Shown: piece after piece, positions 61,978 to 64,000 of the stretch
How positions within the stretch are numbered: position 1 is the stretch's first letter
Layout of the letters: each line of letters starts with the position of its first letter
DNA from: Ricinus communis
Taxonomy: Eukaryota; Streptophyta; Magnoliopsida; Malpighiales; Euphorbiaceae
DNA length: 64,000 nucleotides
Assembly (NCBI RefSeq): GCF_019578655.1
Contig: NC_063260.1
Location: 26,188,888-26,252,887, forward strand
Direction: 5' to 3'
The notes under the pieces: generated by a model
Database searches by the model: none
The model's input: only the letters and a program-made list of their open reading frames with translations
Told to the model about the DNA's origin: nothing
Made by a program: the position numbers and the translations under genes

Positions 61978-62538
61978 CAAAAATCAGAGCAAAAATGACT
62001 AAACCTGCTGGCATCTTCTTCTACAATTTTCAATCACACAAACGATCGTGATGGATGAATGCAGCTTCCTACACTGTGAATACTGGCACGACATTTTTGT
62101 CTTTCTTCTATTTTCATTATGGCTACCAGAGATCTTTCTCCAGGGTTCCTCTATAATGGACTTGGGCCATTCTGCCGTTTTCATACCAATTGTTGTAATC
62201 TATGTTGTTATTTTATATATATAATTTTAGGTAGCAATTATTACTTAATTTTATGAATAGCAACGATTGTTTGATTTCATAAAACTTTCATAACCAAATT
62301 TAGATAGTGTGAAAGTGAAAATCACATCTCAAGCCAATTTCAGAACTGTGGTTAAAATCCAGAATCCAGTAGTCAACTTGCTTTTTCTTTTATCTTCTTT
62401 TTCCTTTTTATCTCCTGGGTACGAACTTATTTGGAAACAAACAATTCAAAAAGATCAAAACAAAAAGTGAGTTGTTAATACCAAATGGGTAATAGAGATA
62501 ATATATAGAAAGTGAGTGCCTGTTCTGTAGAGAATTCC

Positions 62539-62549
62539 TCTAACGGTCA
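62539..62549 (+). promoter_or_regulatory. M-phase-specific activator (MSA) element upstream of the 3xHMG-box gene
   Basis: TCTAACGGTCA fits the consensus YCYAACGGYYA at every position. It lies 170 bp before the ATG. Two further CCGTT cores (AACGG on the other strand) follow at 62628-62632 and 62653-62657. MSA sites bind three-repeat MYB factors that drive G2/M genes. Confidence 0.75.
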
Positions 62550-62643
62550 AAAAATTTCGAACTCTTTAATCGGACCCCAAATCCCTCTCAAATCTCAAAC
62601 AATTCATTTTGAATTTGAAAAATACAACCGTTGCGCTCCCCAG

Positions 62644-62649
62644 TATAAA
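62644..62649 (+). promoter_or_regulatory. TATA box (TATAAA) of the 3xHMG-box gene
   Basis: TATAAA lies 75 bp before the ATG at 62719, so transcription should start near 62675. Confidence 0.55.
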
Positions 62650-62718
62650 CCACCGTTAATACTCATAAGCCTCACTCTATAACAACCTAATCTCTCTTTC
62701 TTATTCTCAATCAACACC

Positions 62719-64000
62719 ATGACTGATACAGCAATTGCTACACCAATCAATGACCAGGTTCCCACAAAGAAACCAAGAAAAAAGAGAAACCACCCTCTAA
62801 AAGAGAAAAACCCATCAACAAATGAGGCCAATATCATGGCTCAAAAGCTCTCTGCGATCTCTCCGGTCCCTGCTCCGCCATCAGACGCAGCTGATGCTTC
62901 CAAGGAGAACCATGAGAGTCTCTCTCAACCTCGTTCTTCACCCAAAAAATTAAAGGCCAAAGCAGCCACTAAAGCGAAGCAAACCAAGCAGTCTTCTTCT
63001 TCTTCTGCTACTACAACTACTAATTCTTTTGAAAAGGAAATGCAAGAAATGCAAGAAATGCTTCAAAAGTTGAAGCTTGAGAAAGAAAAGACTGATGAAT
63101 TACTAAAAGAGAAAGATGAGATCTTGAAAGCGAAACAAGAGGAGCTTGAAAATAAGGGCAAAGAACAAGAGAAGTTGCAAATGGAATTGAAGAAATTGCA
63201 AAAGTTGAAGGAGTTTAAACCCAACATGGTTAGTTTCTTTTCCTGTTTTTTTTTTTTTTCTTTTGTTTTATTGATTTGATGATGGGTTCAGTTTCTTTAA
63301 AATCTTGTCTTTGGTTTCCAAGAAAATCTACCGACTTTATGTGGACAAAGTTTCGACTTTTAAAGTCTTGATCTTCCTTAAACAACTCATCATCTTTCTT
63401 GTTGTGATGGGTTTAGGTTCCTGTTTTTTAGTCGCTAAGAAAACTTTAGGCTTTGATTATTTTTTATTTCTTGATCTACTTTAGGGTTAATGTTGGTCTA
63501 ATTGATCTTGCTGCAGAATTTCCCTCTACTCCAATCTTTCAACGAGGAACAAGACAAGAAGAAGAAGAAGAAGAAGGGTGGACATGAAAAGAAAAGGCCA
63601 TCTCCACCTTACATCTTGTGGTGCAAAGATCAGTGGAATGAGGTGAAACAAAGAATAAAAATAAGAATGGTTTTTGACATTAATGCTTTAGTTTTTGTAT
63701 GTATAATGGATAATGGTATAATGGGCTTTTTGTCATGTAGGTCAAGAACGAGAATCCGAATGCTGAATTTAAAGAGATCTCAAATATTTTGGGGGCAAAG
63801 TGGAAGAATGTTAGTACAGAGGATAAGAAACCTTACGAGGACAAGTATCAGGCTGAAAAAGAAGTCTATTTGCAGGTAGTTAATAAGGAGAAAAGAGAGA
63901 GTGAAGCAATGAAGCTATTGGAAGAGGAACAGAAGCAAAAGACAGCAATGGAGTTGCTCGAACAATACCTTCAGTTTAAGCAAGAAACAGAAAAGGAGAA
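62719..64000 (+). CDS. 3xHMG-box protein, N-terminal part (continues past the window)
   Basis: Exons 62719-63228, 63517-63642 and 63741 to beyond 64000. The start MTDTAIATPINDQVPTKKP is followed by a basic, serine-rich N-terminus and a charged coiled coil (about residues 105-165), then an HMG box beginning KRPSPPYILWCKDQW and continuing VKNENPNAEFKEISNILGAK ... KNVSTEDKKPYEDKY. The following helical stretch (KQKTAMELLEQYLQFKQE) is typical of 3xHMG-box proteins, which carry two more boxes. In Arabidopsis 3xHMG-box1 (At4g11080, from memory) is a mitotic chromosome protein. Later exons lie outside, so the box number is inferred. The MSA element upstream agrees with mitotic expression. Confidence 0.88.

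Larger units (their letters stand above)
61978..62718. other. TBL 3' flank and promoter of the 3xHMG-box gene
   Basis: The left part is the TBL 3' UTR. From about 62500 it looks like a promoter, with an MSA element, two further CCGTT cores and a TATA box. No ORF of note. Confidence 0.6.

Overview
This window is plant nuclear DNA, from a eudicot. Genes are intron-rich, introns and spacers are AT-rich, and the proteins recognised are plant-specific or typical of plants: SPA-type COP1 partner, CIP1, trichome-birefringence-like acetyltransferase, EDR4-type zinc-ribbon protein, three-HMG-box protein. The species is not shown; a rosid, perhaps Euphorbiaceae, is only a guess.

Layout: (1) 1-204, last exon of an unidentified plus-strand gene. 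(2) 1351-7304 minus, SPA2-like, seven coding exons, with a GC-AG intron and a probable second one in the leader. (3) 9075-9300, relic of a LINE-type RNase H region. (4) 11070-12466 minus, a coiled-coil gene whose conserved 3' part (9871-11069) has decayed. (5) 15303-19940 plus, Crooked-neck (CRNKL1/Clf1) splicing factor. (6) 21422-21504 plus, tRNA-Leu(UAA). (7) 24119-26780 and 29507-34930 plus, a tandem pair of CIP1-family coiled-coil proteins; CIP1 itself carries a 91-residue repeat array. (8) 35987-39168 minus, mitochondrial adenine nucleotide carrier ADNT1. (9) 40811-45755, a complete Mutator-like element with about 400-bp terminal inverted repeats, a 9-bp target duplication and a transposase gene with an in-frame stop near its 3' end. 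(10) 47816-48202, a small intact gene of unknown function. (11) 49154-49464, a Stowaway-like MITE. (12) 50944-54559 plus, EDR4-like. (13) 58507-61977 plus, TBL/DUF231 acetyltransferase, probably the TBL23 clade. (14) 62719 to the window end plus, the start of a 3xHMG-box gene with a perfect mitotic MSA element upstream.

The genes are independent units, as expected in a plant chromosome, not an operon-like system. Two (SPA2 and CIP1) encode partners of the COP1 light-signalling ubiquitin ligase. From memory, the order resembles two Arabidopsis segments, At5g41770-At5g41790 (Crooked neck, CIP1-like, CIP1) and At4g11080-At4g11110 (3xHMG, TBL23, SPA2), interleaved here. I found no convincing undescribed system. 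The best leads are the decaying C-terminus of the coiled-coil gene, the palindrome-studded MULE termini, the very homogeneous CIP1 repeat, and regulatory details (GC-AG introns, overlapping uORFs, MSA element). Exon borders were read by eye from GT/GC-AG signals and phase; all multi-exon coding sequences except the broken tails add up to whole codons.
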